Shown piece by piece: positions 1 to 11,900 of a stretch of DNA of 64,000 bases. The stretch covers positions 682,001-746,000 of the forward strand of contig JAJFZO010000799.1 of NCBI GenBank assembly GCA_021397835.1. Reading direction: 5' to 3'. Below the pieces are notes generated by a model. That model saw only the letters and a list, made by a program, of their open reading frames with translations. It made no database searches and was not told the DNA's origin. The stretch is from Moringa oleifera (taxonomy: Eukaryota > Streptophyta > Magnoliopsida > Brassicales > Moringaceae). Made by a program: the position numbers and the translations under genes. Each line of letters starts with the position of its first letter. Positions within the stretch are counted from its first letter, which is position 1.

Positions 1-2361
1 GTGAAAAGGCGACAAGCATAAATGAGAAGGACATCACCAAAGACCTTAACAAATGAGCTCTTTTTATGATTAATGCTTCTGCTCACTCGCTAGATCGGAT
101 TGTTTGTACCTTCTATAACTAACTATGCCTGTAAGGAAGTTAGTCCATAGTGCTTCATATGCCAAAGCATTTAGAAATCGCCCATTAATTGAGAGATGGA
201 ATCAAAAGCACAATGGGAGGTGGGAGATAGCCTTGGAGATAAATAGTACTTGAGAGCCACGTCGCTTTAACTAACTCTGCCTGTAAAAGGAAACCTGAGA
301 AAAGCTTAACCTCTACGTACTAAGTTCTAAGGTTTAATCTTATCCAAAAGATAAAATGTTAGTGCCAAGTGAGAAATTCTCTGATTCTAACTATGATCTT
401 TGTCCTACTTCTCACCCGACTAGTTGGAAAAAAAAAAGTAGTTGACTTGACTGGAATCACAGTTTTCAATGATACGAACAATTTGGAAATGGAGCTACGA
501 AACTAAGTAGTATACTTAGCCTTCCATACCTTTTTAGTCCAATCCTACTGCTTGTATGGAGTATGAATAAGGAAGGCTGCCTAATCTTAAAAGAAAGATA
601 AAGCTATGCCTCCAATCCCTCATTTAGATTTCTTACTACCTAGTGCACTTGAACAGCTCCTCTACTTCCCATGTTTCTTTAACACAAACAATGGTAGATT
701 GCTTTAGTTGTTGGCCTTTGTGTTTGCCTTATTTTCTTTTTGGGGAATGCTTTACCTTAACATCGGCTTTTCGATTGATTTTTTTGGCATCCACTGGAGT
801 CGAAGATAGTGACCCAAGCGTTAAGAATAGAGTGAGCCTTATCGCGCCTGAAAGAAACCTATGGGTTACAAGGGGTTAAGAAGAATAGGACATTTTGCCT
901 TTTTTTCTATATTTCATCATTAGCAATCCCCTCATTATCAATCATAAAAATCATATGCCTTAATCAGCTTCCCTAGTGGTATTGCCTTGTAACTGCCCAC
1001 CGTATACCTTTACTAATACCATAGATGCTCCCATAATGCATAGCTATGCAGCATAGAGGAAGACACCAAGAACAAAGATTATAGCTAAGACTATCTCAGC
1101 TTCTTGCCTTGCTCAATGCTTCTCAATCAACTGTATTGGGAAAGGCAGGAATAGGGGAAAGAAGAAAGAGACCATCTTGGCCTAACAAAGTAATGCTCTT
1201 AACTACCATTGCTATCCATCTGTATATAACTATCAATGTTAATGATATAAATAAATATTCATTGTATAAATAGATGACAAGCAATCAAAGCTTTTTTTTT
1301 TTTTTTGGGATTGGGTTGGGGCGATGGGACCCATCCATGCCCATAAACAGAAGATTCAGATCTATCAAACTATGATAGAGATTAGAAAAGCTATCGAAAA
1401 CCTACGCCACCCTTAACCTTACGCGCCAACTCAAACGCTTCCTTGCTCACAACCAATTTCTTAAAGCAATGAATGCGCTCAAAAATAGGCCATAGCACGA
1501 GAGAAAGTTATTGCGCAGCTAAATACTCCATTATATGGTGGCACGTACAGCTTAGAGCCAAGGCATTCATAGGTCTCCTTTCAGAGCTCCAGTTAGGAAG
1601 TGATAGTTGAATAGGTTTCTAAACCTCGGTTTAGAATAAAAAATGGGAAGGCTCTTTCTCCTCACATTACTCTCATATATATCCTTCCTAAATGCAAGCC
1701 TCGGCTGCCATCTTAAAAGCTACTATTGTGACATTCATCTTTTAATTCATTTTTTTCTACAAACCTAGGTAGTTGATGTAACTTTTCAATGTTAACCTAT
1801 TTTGCTTCAGGGAAGAATGGATGATCTGCTAGCTCTTGTAGAAATTTGTCAAAGTTGTTATGAACCCCCAATTCTATAGTGGCATAAGCGACAGTAGCCC
1901 TAAGGTTCGCCCTGGTTTCATCTAAACTTCATTCACATTATAGAATTGATTCCACTCTCAGAGAGCCTTAGATAGAAAAGCAAAAGATATAAGAGTGGCT
2001 TTCTAGGGGTTTAATAAAGGATCTTCTTAAAGTCCAAAATGGTAGGATGATTAGGAAATTACATCTAAGGAACATACCATTATAATTATAAAACTGTGAC
2101 TGACCTCTAAAGCATGAATAAAAAGTTAATTCCAATCCTACAAGGAAATCAATTCTTCTTTTCTTCTTTGTGAGTCGAGTCATACGTTGGGGATAGCTAT
2201 TTAGTTAGTTTCATGCATAAGACCTTCTGCTTGCCTACTATGGTAGGTCATTAGCATACACTTGATCGATTGGATGTTTTCGGGATAGATTGGTACAGGT
2301 AGTTTATTGAGTGTGGGGGATCTTTCCATCCATCATTCAAGACTATTCCCCTTACATTCTC
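1..2361 (+). repeat. Inverted repeat IR1, left arm
   Basis: This stretch is the reverse complement of 26891-29335 over its whole length, with many substitutions and small indels. The inner boundary is seen where the block ending gactattccccttacattc (near 2341-2360) matches the start of the partner at 26891, after which similarity stops. The arm reaches the first base of the window, so the repeat may continue to the left. I recognise no gene in it. Short reading frames shared by both copies (for example 1968-2183 minus and 27082-27276 plus) look like common ancestry, not selection, because both are open only briefly. Its position 260 bp downstream of a nad1 exon relic at the other arm suggests mitochondrial origin, but this is inference. 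Confidence 0.8.
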
Positions 2362-3974
2362 ATTAATCATGAATACGTAGAGTTTGGGATTGGTAAAACA
2401 AAATAGTATATTTGCTTGGGTCCATACTTTCACGCATTATAGAAGCGACTTCCTCAACCTTCGCTTCACCTCTCCTACTCTCATCGTGAATAGGGACGAG
2501 AAACGATGGGATTAATTTTCCATGCCTTAGCATGGCTCATGAGGTGATTTGGTTGGATTCAGTCTAATTCTGTACCGTCAAAGGCTTCTTAGCTATCAAA
2601 CTTGCATTCATTAGGCCGTGCACAAAATCAGAGATAAAAGAATTGTTGATCACCAGGCTGGGAGAATAAGAAAGAGCTTTGATATGGTCGAGGTGGCTAA
2701 CTTGCCTCTTCAGGAATGTTCGAGATGGGACCTAGGAGAAAGAGATGCCTTGGTACTTGATGAACCAACCTAATTGGTTAGTAGAATAAGGGACTGGTCT
2801 TCGAAATGCAGATAGAAAGCGATGCATTAACAGGCTACCGTTCAAGTGCAGTGAAACCAGAGTCTCGACTAATTAAGGTTAGAGTTTAGGAGAAGTGAGG
2901 CTTCTTTTAGTTGGTCCCTTGTTGCCTATCGATCGGATCCAACATGTGGAGTTCTGGTTGGTGTTGCCTATATACCAAATAAGTTATTGTCAAAGAAAGG
3001 TGAGGTCTAGTTAGCAGGTAATTCCCTTCTTTCGATCGATGGCACTAGATTGCCTACTTGTTCTTCCCTATAAAGGTTAGAAATGCCTTGCCGATTGAAT
3101 CAAAGAATACTAGCTAGCTTAAATATCAGGTAAAAGTGAAAGCTAGCCTATAGAAGAGTAAGAGGAGAAGAGTACCTGATGGGATTGGGCTAGCTAACAT
3201 TTGTGAGGTGAAGGCTAGATGCATAAGTTGATGATCTTTGGTAAAAGCATCACAAACACTTGGATGTGGAGGAATTAAAACCTATATTCGCTTTGTTTGA
3301 TAAATGAGCGGCAGAGAAAAGCTTGATGTTTCCCTAGATTGGATCAATAAGAGAATGGGACCTTTCAATGTCTTAGTTTGCCTCCAAAAACCCCGTAACT
3401 TCTAAAGAAGGTGAACGAACGTGAATGAATGGTTTCAGGTCCGCTTGGATTCGTTCATCGAGTGCAAGCTGAATCACTTTAGTACATCTGGGGAATATCT
3501 AAAGTAATCCATGCATTGGAGTCAAAGTCAATGCTCTAGGTCATAAGCAAAAGCTTATATGAAGGTTAAGATGTAGTTGAGTGCTTCAGAGTGGGGCTCA
3601 CCCTTATCTTTTATATGAATCCAATCCCTCGTAATTTCAATCCTTTAGTTTTGATCTCAATTGAGCAAGCACCGACCAAGAAAGAAAAATGAGACAGCTT
3701 TTCTAACAATTGCTGTGGGCATGCCAACATGAGCTGGAACTGAGCATTGTTGACGGTACTGACGAACTCCTCTTAAGTTGCTAGTAGGGATAAACTAATA
3801 ACCTTTTCAACATCTTGCACTTCTAACTTACAATCTCTAGTTCTAGATGGAAAAAAGACTATAGCACTAGAATGAGGGTAGAAGAGTTCATCATCACTTA
3901 GCTTACTTGCAGGCAGGGTACAAGACGGATACAAAGTAGGCTTATATGGTATAAGGGTTACTATATTTATCCCA
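2362..3974. other. Unassigned decayed stretch
   Basis: I see no gene, tRNA or clear repeat here. Stops are dense in all frames. The texture resembles plant mitochondrial spacer, but nothing in it proves that origin. Confidence 0.5.
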
Positions 3975-4196
3975 GTGAAAGGGAAGTTAATAGGGTTTAT
4001 AACTTGGACTTACCGGCTTGCTAACTTCACTAGCTTACTTCTAGCCCCTCAAAAAAGAATGATCTCAACGGAATGCTTACACCACCATTCTAAGACATTT
4101 TTAGGAGCTGTACTATTGTCCTTTTCAATTTCTCGATCCATTCGACAAAGATGTCCTCTTGCACTGGCCCTATTTATGATTGCTGATAACGAATGC
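3975..4196 (+). pseudogene. LINE-type reverse transcriptase fragment
   Basis: A short open frame contains SFSISRSIRQRCPLALALF at about residues 49-67. This resembles the conserved non-LTR (LINE) reverse-transcriptase block with consensus G-x-RQGCPLSP-x-LF. The preceding residues (FLGAVLL) fit the strand that leads into it. Only this one block is recognisable. The catalytic YADD block and flanking endonuclease are not seen, and the frame runs into a (TA)n tract and ends. It is therefore a small dead scrap of a retroelement. LINE scraps occur in both plant nuclear and plant mitochondrial DNA, so it does not settle the location. The call rests on one motif. Confidence 0.5.
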
Positions 4197-4203
4197 TTTG
4201 GGC

Positions 4204-4224
4204 TATATATATATATATATATAT
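4204..4224. repeat. (TA)n microsatellite
   Basis: About ten uninterrupted TA dinucleotides follow directly after the LINE-like frame. Confidence 0.95.
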
Positions 4225-6232
4225 TTATAACATGAAAAGTCCTCATCAAAGAGCTTCGATTGTGCCATATGAAAATACAAGTTTTGTCTATCTTTCTTCA
4301 ATTAGCTATAAAAGCAAGAAGAAGACACTTCGTATACATAATTAAAGAGCTTTTTTAGGTTTTTTTCTAAGCTAGAAACCACTATTAGTTTTTATATGAT
4401 TAGATTAGGCCATAGCCAGGTAATTGGATTGATCGAAAAGATAGTTTGACTTGCGTGTATTAAGTATATACCTTTTTGTAGCATGATTGTAACTGAGGCT
4501 ATAAGCTTTAGCCTCTTAAGAATATGGTAGAAGAACTATGGTGAGATATAAGATAAAATATCTAAATATGATTGAGTTCCACTTCCCCTCGCTATCATGA
4601 ACTTAACGCCCTAAAATAGAACTAGCTTTGCATGATAAGATGAGAGCATTAATAACTTAAATCACACTGCAAATGATTTTGACATAAAATCATCAAGATC
4701 CTATTCGAAGACTTTTCACCATTAGGAGCCTTTTCTTTCTCAAAAGCCTTCGACTTTTTTCTTTGGCTAAAAAAGGCTTCTTTGTATGGTTAAGGTAGTC
4801 TTTAGGGACCTTTCACTTTTGAAAATATCCAAAAGAAGAGGCATGTCTCACCCCTCAGAATAATGTGAAATCTTTTCCCACCTTTATTTAATAGATTTTT
4901 TCTTTCTTTCTACTATAAACAAAATGAGAAATGATGTTCAAGTAACGAAATCCTTGTCTATACTTATTCTTGCTTGCTGACTTAGTCCATCAAAAGAATG
5001 GTAGATTCATCTTATTTTTGATATATTCTCATATGTAGTGCTTTGACCAATTGAATTACAATTTTAAGGGAATGACTAACTAGAAGCTTAAAGGATAAAT
5101 TGAATCAAATTCTTTAAAAGAAAAAAAAGTGTCAATTCAATCAATGACTAACTAGTTTATATGACCTCTCATTTTCGGTACATTTACTCAATTTTATATT
5201 TATCTCACAAAGTGACACATATTATTTAGGGTTTTTTTTTCATAAATAGTTAGATTCACCTAGAGACAAGACTCAAGTAAGAAAAGAGATATAATAGAAG
5301 AAAGAGAAGAAAGAAGGGATAGCAACTATAGATGTCATGCTCCTATCTATAGAAGGAACTTCCCTGAACTCACAAAGAGAGGAGGACTAGGACTGGACCT
5401 CTCTAGATGACAAGGCTGAGTTAGCATAGTTCCTTTTTTTCCTTCTCTGATCTATGCCTACCTCGATCTAGTAAGGATTAGAATTGGGCACTAGCATGAG
5501 TATTCAAGTGTTGTTTTTTATCTTCTTCCCTGAGAGCTTTCGATGTAGCGTCTTACTTTGTGAAACAAATTTTTGTATCTTAAAATTGTCCTATTCTAGT
5601 ATCGAGTATCTTGTATTAGCTTACCAAAGGCTTCAAGATGTAGAAGTTAGGAAAGTAATGATGTCATACCTCTAGTTTGTAGCTTTCCTTCGTGGTTCTC
5701 TCTTTTATTGAAAAAAGATATGAGTTATGAACCTAGCTTCTCTCATAGAATCAAAAGTGAGGGAAATCCATCATCTGTGCATACTGGGATAGGCTTGTGA
5801 GATCCACTTTACTCACTAATTCACATTCTGGTTGACACTGATTAGTTGTATTCACATCCCCACCTTCTAGCTAGAGAAGCATGCATTCTATAGCATCTCC
5901 ATTAGTTCAAGTTGAGGCACTAGTTTGAAATGGCTTTGACCATTTCATATACTTGTTATCACTCTATGGATTAAGGTCCTTAAGTAGGACAAACCAAGCC
6001 CTTGGGTAGGTTGGCTATAGGTGGCTTGATCCAATTGATTTAGTTGCTTTGTTCATTACCACCCAGTATAGATGAGATAGAAATATTAATATTTGATTCA
6101 CTCATAGTTTTTTTTTTTTTTCTGATGACCCATGGCCTGAGCAAGCTGCACTTGGAAAGGCAAATACAAGCACAAAACCTTAAGTAGTAGAGCAACACAG
6201 TACAGTAAGCATAGGCACCATGGTAGAGGCTT

Positions 6233-6278
<46 letters not shown>

Positions 6279-8488
6279 TAAATTTCATCCTATTTATAAG
6301 AACTATAGTCAAACTAGCTATAACCGACTAAAGTGGAAAAACATGACATAAAGGACTGGAAACTGAGTAAGTAGGTTATAACTAAGATTGGGAAGTTCGG
6401 CATGGCCCGAAGGACATGTTTGAGATAAGAGATTATGATTCTGTTATTAGATAAAATGAGCATCAAAAGTGTGAGGAGAGATGAATTTGAGCTATTAATT
6501 AAGAGGACCACCATTGCTCACTACTTCGTATTATTATCTTATTATTGTTAGTCTACACTTTTAGTCTCTTTCTGTGCCTTTGACTATCAGATCCATCTAG
6601 ATTGCCAAAGATAAGTGTGTTAGGAGACATTGAAAGGTGAATTATCTTATAAATGAGAAAAAAAAAGTTGAATGGTATGAGTCATGGATCCTCTCAACAT
6701 AACCTCAATTTATCAACTATGAGGTGCTTTTTAGCAATCATATGCATACCAAACCGAGCGAGAGTCACCTTTGTCCATCTTATCTATCACATCAAACATT
6801 AATCAGCCTATTTATTACTTCTAAAGAAGTCTTACTGGATTTCATCTATGATTAAGAAAAATTTATAGCCTCTACTTACAAACAAAACACAAAGAAAGTG
6901 TCACTACCATGTCTATTTCTCATATGAGACAAGTGTTTTTTTTCTTTACCAATAAGTCCTTTTCTTGGATTTTTGATTTTGGTCATTTAACGCTTTCATC
7001 CTTTTTCCATTCATGCAAAACCTATGACATCCATCACTACTTGATTTTTATCCTTAATAATTTTATCTTCCTCGTCTATCACTCCATTTTGCCTAGTCAA
7101 ATTACATATTCCATTAAGGATGTGACATTATTTGAAAGAAGGCTAGAATACTAACAGCCATCTCTATCTAATTCATTCACTTGACCTAGTACATACCCTT
7201 TTTTGGAAGATCAAGTTCCAAAGTCATAGAATGGGGAAGTCATCAATCTCTAAAAATTACTTTCAATTTGTTTATGGGCGGGTATTTGACTTGGACTTTC
7301 TATGGTATTACTTTACCTTGTCCTATTGAAGCATATAAGATAAGTGGGTGTAGTCTGGATCTCTAAGGCTTCCAAGGTGGCTTGGGATGTAGTCTACATC
7401 TCGAAATGAAAGTAGAAGGGGGTCTAGCCTCAAGAGAGTTCATGACAAGAATAATGCAGCTATTACCAAACATTTGTGGAACATTGCCTTTAACTCACAT
7501 ACCATCTAGGCTTCTGAATTAAAAGTTTTCCCTTGAAAGGTAAGAGTGTGTGAGGCATCCTCATTCCTAACGACTCTTTCTCTTAGACTTAGAGGAAATT
7601 TGTGAACTTGAGGTACACTATGAGACCTTTTATCCTATCCAAAATGGGTAATGGCGAAAGGTACTTTTTTTATTTGGCTCAATAACTGACATCCGTTAGG
7701 TTCCATTGTTCAGAAATATAGTAGTAGAATTTATTATGATGATATAGCTATTCTAGTCTATGCTAAAGAACACAATTATTGAAGAAAACTAATGGAACTG
7801 GCCAATAGTTAAATATTTCAATAGGGCTTGTTACACCCCGAGTCCACTCAAGAACTAGTTGACTAACTAGCAACAGGGAGATTCGAAACACTGATGGAGG
7901 GCACGAAACACCCACGATCATAACTACCACTTAAATAGGAAATGGAGAAAGAAAGCAAGATGATTAATTCCTCATAAGAGCTTAGAGAAAAATAGCTAAA
8001 ATTATTTTATTTGAAAGGGTAAAGGGAAATGTTGAACCAATAAAAGGATCGGGCACTTACGAATTATATTACAGGAGAGAGATGTTCTCTTCTATGAGCT
8101 TCTCACAGGAATGGTTCAGATTGAGTACACATCAATTTGTCGACTAACTAAAGTAAGGAAGAATCAGCCACTTAGGGTGGTTAAGCTCACTTTAACACTA
8201 AGCACAGTAGTGCATAGTTATTTTATTCAACCACATAACTTAAAGAAGTAGATTGGATGGACAAAAAAATCCAAATAGGGATGGCTACGAAGTCAAGGAA
8301 GTTTAATAAGAAATAAGATAGTAGTAATACCTTTGGAGCTAGCATAGATAGCAATGGGAGACCAAATAAATGTTTCACGAAATAGTGTTAAAAAATTCAT
8401 AATAAGCTAGAGAAGCAAATGAAACATCAGGCTCTGAAGAAGAATAAGGTCACAGAGTATAGCAAACCACTAAACCATGTGCGTGTGA
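4225..8488. other. Unassigned decayed stretch with microsatellite
   Basis: No gene is recognised in either strand. The open frames here (5484-5675, 6909-7154 and others) are under 85 codons, low in complexity and match nothing I know. The stretch contains the (AT)n tract listed separately. Confidence 0.5.
6235..6272. repeat. (AT)n microsatellite
   Basis: Roughly 18 AT dinucleotides without interruption, the second longest AT run in the window. Confidence 0.95.
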
Positions 8489-8965
8489 TTGCTCGCCTAT
8501 AATCAGTTTGACTTACACTCTAAAGCTATCTTTTTGAGGAAGACCAGAGAAAACCTTTATGACATTCTTATGGATAAAGTAGCTGGTGAAGATTTTTCTT
8601 TAGTTGTTGTTGACCCCTTATTGGGAAACTTTGGCAATGTCTATTATTTCTTTTTCCCAGGAGGTGTAGGCTTCATTGAAAGGCTTTCTGCCTTGCGGCT
8701 TTATTGGGTTTACTTGGAAATAACACTTTTCCCTTCACCTCCCTTCGATCATTTTCCAAAGAGTTGCCTGACTAACTTCACAATTACACCTTTGTTGACT
8801 AGATCCCATGAGTGTTACGAAAATGGCATGTTAGAACGCCTCTCTCATATCATGATTTGCTATTTGATTCTAAAGACCAAACTTCACTGTGATCTGTTAA
8901 ATCGCATCGATAAAATTAATTTTGTGCCACATACATGGCATGAGCCCCAAGCTTCTTATTATTGA
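8489..8965 (+). CDS. Unidentified 158-codon ORF
   Basis: This is the longest uninterrupted frame in the left, mitochondrial-like part of the window. It starts with ATG and ends at TGA after 158 codons. I do not recognise the product. The translation has a charged N-terminus, a hydrophobic patch around residues 50-65 (GNFGNVYYFFFPGGVGF) and several His and Cys residues near the end. It shows no signal peptide, repeat or known catalytic motif. All recognisable genes nearby are dead and the sequence is AT-rich, so a chance frame or a remnant of a mitochondrial chimeric ORF is more likely than a working gene. There is no identifiable promoter or partner gene. Confidence 0.2.
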   Translation: MLAYNQFDLHSKAIFLRKTRENLYDILMDKVAGEDFSLVVVDPLLGNFGNVYYFFFPGGVGFIERLSALRLYWVYLEITLFPSPPFDHFPKSCLTNFTITPLLTRSHECYENGMLERLSHIMICYLILKTKLHCDLLNRIDKINFVPHTWHEPQASYY

Positions 8966-11900
8966 TAAACATCAATCCAAGTCACTGATGGACCTAACTA
9001 AGAGTTCCTTTTTGGACTTGAAGGAAGATTCATGATGTAATCTTCTTCAGGGATTCTCAATCAGTATGCATTGAATGAAGGAATTGGTCCATTCCCTAGC
9101 CAATATTAGGTAAGCCAAGGGTTGCATTCACAGATCAAGTCATTTTAATATGATGTTCCCAATCTCGATGACCTGCATGCAATTTTAATGAGTGCTAGGA
9201 GAAAGAAGGGGACAATAACACTGCTCGCTTCGCTTTGAATAAAATAAATCATCATAACTAGTAGGACAACCATTTATATTGAAATTTGTTCGATAAGAGG
9301 TATAGGATGGAACCAAATTTGCTTTGTGAGCGTATTGTTCACATAACTAAATGAAAGCTGTAGCTAATCAACAGCATGCTAAAGAGCTTCCTTAATAGGA
9401 AAAGAAACATATGCCGGGAATTAATCAAAATAAGGCGATATATTCATAGGAATAACTGAAGAAAAGGTGTTAAGATAATTTAACATCTTTTGTTTATGTT
9501 AGAAGATGTAGAATGTTATAACAAAGTAGACCTCTAACCATATTAACAACCCTTATTATGGCTTTTTTTGAAGCTCTAGTTCTCACATATCCAAGCTTCA
9601 AGATTTGGCATTTGCTTTGAGCGTGAAATGGCTTGCTGAGAACAATAGAGATATTCCAAAGTTTGATTATCAAACTTACAATTCTTATGAACAAAGCATA
9701 GGATGGATGGTGTATAAATCAATTTGGCTAGGGAGATGGCAAAGATGAAAAAAGGATATCGAAAGAGTTAGGAAAAAGAGTACAGAAGTGAGAGTGAAGA
9801 CATAAGCTAGCTAAATGCCTAAAGTCCGTGTATGAAAGGGCCTACAATCTTAAGGAATACATTGATAACTACAACGCAATAAGTGTATAGTAATATGTTG
9901 TGAAGGTTTTTTATACTTCCTCATTAAAATGATGACTTATAGTCTTGCCAAATTTAAAGGCATAATGCTAACGAATCAGGGCTATAGCACCTGTTTATCT
10001 CAAATCCCTTAAATTATATGCAAGGAAAAGAGAAGGAATTGGAGCTTATCAACAATAGGAATGCCTAATTAACTTTACTTTGTGAGCTATAAGGTCCAGT
10101 AGGAATACCCAATTAACTTTACTTTGTGAGCTATAAGGTCTCTTTTAGCACACTTGACTTATCATATAAGTACACAATAATAACTAAGCATACATTGCTA
10201 ATAGGCAGGTCAATTCTAAGAATAGTATTAAAGATCAAATTACAGTATCCTAGTGAAGGGTGCCTCATATGAGTGGTTAGGATAGGTCTTTGAATGCAAT
10301 CTAGAGCCCACATGAGGAGCTTGCTGCATGTGCATTTACTCGCACGAATGATCCCTTACTGAAATAGTAGAATGCTCCTTATCACTCTTAACATTTAAAT
10401 GGAGAGGGAACTCAGAACCACAAAACAAAGGAAGTAGCAACTCTAGGAGAAATGTATGAAAATAACCATAACTCATTGCACTCAACTTTCCCTCACCGTG
10501 TCACTAGATGTTTTGAGTGGCTGTCAAATGGGTAGTTTGCTCTCTGAATCTATCCATATACAATCTTGGAAAAACCAAAAGACTAGAGACCTATCACCAC
10601 TCCGTATGTGAAAGCTCTTCCATTACTTTATTTCTTGATTTTGCAATGCAATAAAGTGTGGTTAGCAGTTGGGACCTTTCCTTACATTTTTGGCTCAAGT
10701 TTCAGTTTTAGCTTGATAGCTACATCTTTCATTTCTTAACTAGGCATTTTTAACTTTATATGTAACTCATCAGCTTGTGACTTTGTACATTCAATTTCAA
10801 GATTGGGAATTAATAAAACTGCGTTTTCTCAGTTAGAAAGGCTATTTAAGCAGCTTAGCTGGATAGATTTACTTAAAGCAATTCAATGAACATTCTTATT
10901 TAACAATTTTTAATTTCCCATGGCATCCTAGGGGTTCTCCTTACAACACTGGTAGCGCTTGCTTTCCTTTGCTTGATAATTGATCTTTTGGATCCTTTTT
11001 CTTACTCTTCTTCTCAAAAGAAGTGAAATCTTTTTTCGTTAATTGCAGTTTAAAAAGAAAAAAAAATAGGCTACTACCTTTCTTAGGTGCACCCCTTCAA
11101 ATAAGGGTGATTGCCTTATGAAACTACTATAATCCATTGGTTTTTCTTCCATTTCAAGAGACTTTTATTTTCTCTTTACGAGAATGTCATTAGAAGGTAG
11201 ATCCCTAATTTAATAGGAAGGAGTTATTTCCTCAAACACATTGGTTTAAGCCTGATAATGGAATGATGACACTATGAATGAATATTACGTTAATAGAGTA
11301 ATTGTTCTTTCCCTTGTGCCCGTAACACGAAGATAAGGCAGCAATGCGAATACTTGTTAGTGCATTAAGTAAGTCAGATACTAATTGATATGAAACAGGT
11401 CAATTATACAAGATCAAGCCTCGACTTTGGAAGCTTCCCCGGTTTGATGTTTTGATTTGAGTTTACCAATCCATATGATATGGCTTTAAAGCTTCCTAGC
11501 TTGGGTTATTATGAAGTATGAGAGCACAAGTGAGCTCAGTATTTCACTATCATGAAACCTTACATCATGGCTTTTAGAAGGACCTAAAGTGCATGATTAT
11601 TCAATTTCTAAATATATAACAAGGCCTCCTTTGTTGTCCTCCTTCTTTCTCTCTCTTATTGACATAGTAAAGTATGGTTCTATTACGCATTATACATGCC
11701 TTTTATAAAGTGGTCTTTGAAAGATCTTTAAATCGCTATTTATCTTTAGTTCTTAAAGATATAATGAATAGTTTTCTTCCTTGCCCACCACTCATGAAAA
11801 GAAAGAATACCTAGGGCCTCCTCAGCTTGCCCTAATTGAAATAAGATTCTTTTTCACTTTATCCTACCTCGCTCACTGCCCCTTAGGCTCAAAAAAGCGC

